Of a stretch of DNA of 64,000 bases, positions 62,401-64,000 are shown in pieces. The notes beneath the pieces were generated by a model that had not been told where the DNA came from, did not search any database, and was given only the letters and a program-made list of their open reading frames with translations. Source of the DNA: Gammaproteobacteria bacterium RIFCSPHIGHO2_12_FULL_39_24 (GTDB lineage Bacteria > Pseudomonadota > Gammaproteobacteria > Coxiellales > Coxiellaceae); the NCBI GenBank assembly GCA_001802455.1, contig MGXZ01000005.1, forward strand, positions 1 through 64,000. The letters are read 5' to 3'. Position 1 is the stretch's first letter. The number at the start of each line of letters is the position of its first letter. The translations under genes and the position numbers were made by a program.

Positions 62401-64000
62401 TCATCTAATCTGATATCGTTTTTCTGCCAAATTATACAATGGTCTCCAAATGCAACGATTGATCAATACGACAAATAACGACATCACGGTAATGCCCAAT
62501 GCTAAATCAACAAAATTACCACGTTGCGATACTTCGGTGATATACGCGCCTAACCCCACGGCATGCAATTGTATATTGCCCCAGCTCACCGCTTCAGAAT
62601 AAATACTGATATTCCACGCACCACCCGCCGCGGTAATCACGCCAGTAATATAATAAGGGAAAATACCGGGTAAAATGAGTTTTTTCCACCACAACCATCC
62701 GCGTACACGCAAGGTACTCACGGCCATTTTTAAATTTTTCGGAATCGCTGCGGTGCCCGCAATAACATTAAATAAAATGTACCACTGCGTTCCCAGAATC
62801 ATGAGTGGTGATGTCCACACGTTTGCATTTAACTCATATCGCACAATTAAAATTGCTGCAACTGGAAATAATAAATTCGCTGGAAATGCTGCGAGAAATT
62901 GCGCGATAGGTTGCACAATTTGTGATGCGCGCGGATTCAAACCGATCCATACACCAATTGGCACCCAAATAATCGAACTTAAAATAATCATCGTTAGCAC
63001 ACGCATCGCGGTAATAAAACCCAAATAAATTACATGTAGCGCTTGCGATTGAGGCACACTGGAAAAAATAAAATGATATAACACCAATACGGCAAACAAA
63101 ATCGCGCTGTACAAAATAAAATTCCATGCAACTGTCAATAATTTTTTCCATCCTGAGATGATTTTCACAAAAACAATTTTTTTTCGACGGCGGAAGAATT
63201 TGATATTAACAATCGCATCACCCGCTCTTGTTAAATACTCGCCCACCATTTGAAAAAACTCAGCACGGTGAAATAAATCCAACACCCATGAACGCGGCAC
63301 AATTTCACTTGCACTTTCTTCTGCTTTAAATTTTTCTGCCCAAGCAACCAGAGGACGAAATAATAATTGGTCATATAAAAAAATCACAACAAACATCGAC
63401 AAAATCGCGTATCCAATACCCACTTTGTTCGCGTGCGCAATAGCTAACGCGGTGTAAGAACCAATACCAGGCAACGTAATACTTTGATGCGCAACCGTGA
63501 TGGATTCAGACAGCATCAAATACACCCAGCTACCCGACATGGACAACATCGCATTCCACAATAATCCCGGCATCGCAAACGGCACTTCCACACGCCAAAA
63601 TTTTTGCCACGCAGACAAATGAAACATCGCCGCTGCTTCTCTCAAATCTTCCGGGACACTTCGCAAACTCTGATAAAAACTCAGTGTCATATTCCACACT
63701 TGTGCGGTAAAAATCGTAAAAATACACGCACATTCTGGCCCCAACATACTGCCGCGAAATAACGCTAAAAATCCAACGACCGTAAACGATAAGTATCCCA
63801 ACACGGGAATCGACTGCAAAATATCAATCATTGGAATTAAAATACGTTCGGCATGTTTGTTTTTTGCAGCCAATGTGCCAATCGTAAATGTAAAAACAAG
63901 CGAGCAAAATAAAGCGGCCAAAATACGCATCACACTACGCAACGCATAATACGGCAACTGATTGGGATTTAATGAAATGGGAATTTGCTGTCCGAGTTGG
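62401..64000 (-). CDS. ABC transporter permease, two fused permease domains (5' end outside window)
   Basis: Membrane component of the same importer. Two BPD_transp_1 domains are fused in tandem. The first ends around the motif EAAAMFHLSAWQKFWRVEVPFAMPGLL. The second contains KKLILPGIFPYYITGVITAAGGAWN. Both carry the EAA loop that contacts the ATPase. The frame is open to the last base of the window, so the N-terminus is missing. At least 533 residues are present, and a TTG at 63957 is only an internal codon. Such double permeases pair with ATPases having the AAA-associated domain. No substrate-binding protein is visible in the window. Confidence 0.88.
   Translation of the reverse strand, partial: QLGQQIPISLNPNQLPYYALRSVMRILAALFCSLVFTFTIGTLAAKNKHAERILIPMIDILQSIPVLGYLSFTVVGFLALFRGSMLGPECACIFTIFTAQVWNMTLSFYQSLRSVPEDLREAAAMFHLSAWQKFWRVEVPFAMPGLLWNAMLSMSGSWVYLMLSESITVAHQSITLPGIGSYTALAIAHANKVGIGYAILSMFVVIFLYDQLLFRPLVAWAEKFKAEESASEIVPRSWVLDLFHRAEFFQMVGEYLTRAGDAIVNIKFFRRRKKIVFVKIISGWKKLLTVAWNFILYSAILFAVLVLYHFIFSSVPQSQALHVIYLGFITAMRVLTMIILSSIIWVPIGVWIGLNPRASQIVQPIAQFLAAFPANLLFPVAAILIVRYELNANVWTSPLMILGTQWYILFNVIAGTAAIPKNLKMAVSTLRVRGWLWWKKLILPGIFPYYITGVITAAGGAWNISIYSEAVSWGNIQLHAVGLGAYITEVSQRGNFVDLALGITVMSLFVVLINRCIWRPLYNLAEKRYQIR

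Overview
The window comes from a gammaproteobacterium of moderate to low GC, most likely a host-associated member of or near the Legionellales/Coxiellaceae. The evidence is of three kinds. The housekeeping gene order is gammaproteobacterial: pilABCD-coaE-zapD, secA-mutT, the mra/fts/mur division cluster, rnpB-rsmI-lpoA-yraN-diaA-dolP, and sspAB-rpsI-rplM. The HU protein has a lysine-rich tail. Between the conserved blocks lie large unrecognised helical proteins, an ankyrin/papain-like protein and PmrA-like promoter boxes, all reminiscent of Dot/Icm effector genes. No secretion-system gene is in the window, so the effector reading is inference.

Layout. Bases 1-1813 hold a decayed IS66-family element beside a tRNA-Thr gene. 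Bases 2136-6812 are a type IV pilus operon (pilA, pilB, pilC, pilD) running into coaE. A 2192-residue protein on the opposite strand (6836-13414) separates coaE from zapD. Between zapD and mutT are a His/Glu-rich coiled coil, a secreted Cys-rich protein and a membrane protein with an EF-hand. Bases 17089-37383 are the division and cell-wall cluster, all on the minus strand except dciA: mraZ, rsmH, ftsL, ftsI, a fused murE-murF, mraY, murD, ftsW, murG, murC, ftsQ, ftsA, ftsZ, lpxC, secA and mutT. ddlB and murB are not in this cluster. Bases 37544-41883 hold yajQ, a kbl-tdh threonine catabolism operon with an MNT-HEPN fusion gene inside it, and rnpB.

Bases 41921-54201 alternate backbone genes (rsmI, lpoA, yraN, diaA, dolP, sspA, sspB, rpsI, rplM) with cargo. 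The cargo includes a possible effector, an M50 protease, an AnkH-like protein with an Ig-like partner, a gene under an FMN riboswitch that is not ribB, and a PAP2 protein. Bases 54517-64000 contain HU, a coiled-coil protein behind a PmrA-like box, an LPD7-domain protein, an Nramp-like transporter, aroE, an AAA-type ATPase behind an 18-bp palindrome, and a two-gene ABC importer cut by the window edge.

The most unusual material is not protein-coding. A family of 140-190 bp palindromic elements with a related core has three members here: one inside the RNase P RNA gene, one supplying the end of murD, and one between convergent genes. A second inverted-repeat family has three copies. Heptamer arrays (GGATAAC in the sense direction) lie just upstream of five minus-strand start codons. 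A GTGAGN-type microsatellite is scattered over gene junctions and inside aroE. Together they point to a genome whose small intergenic spaces have been colonised by short repeats.
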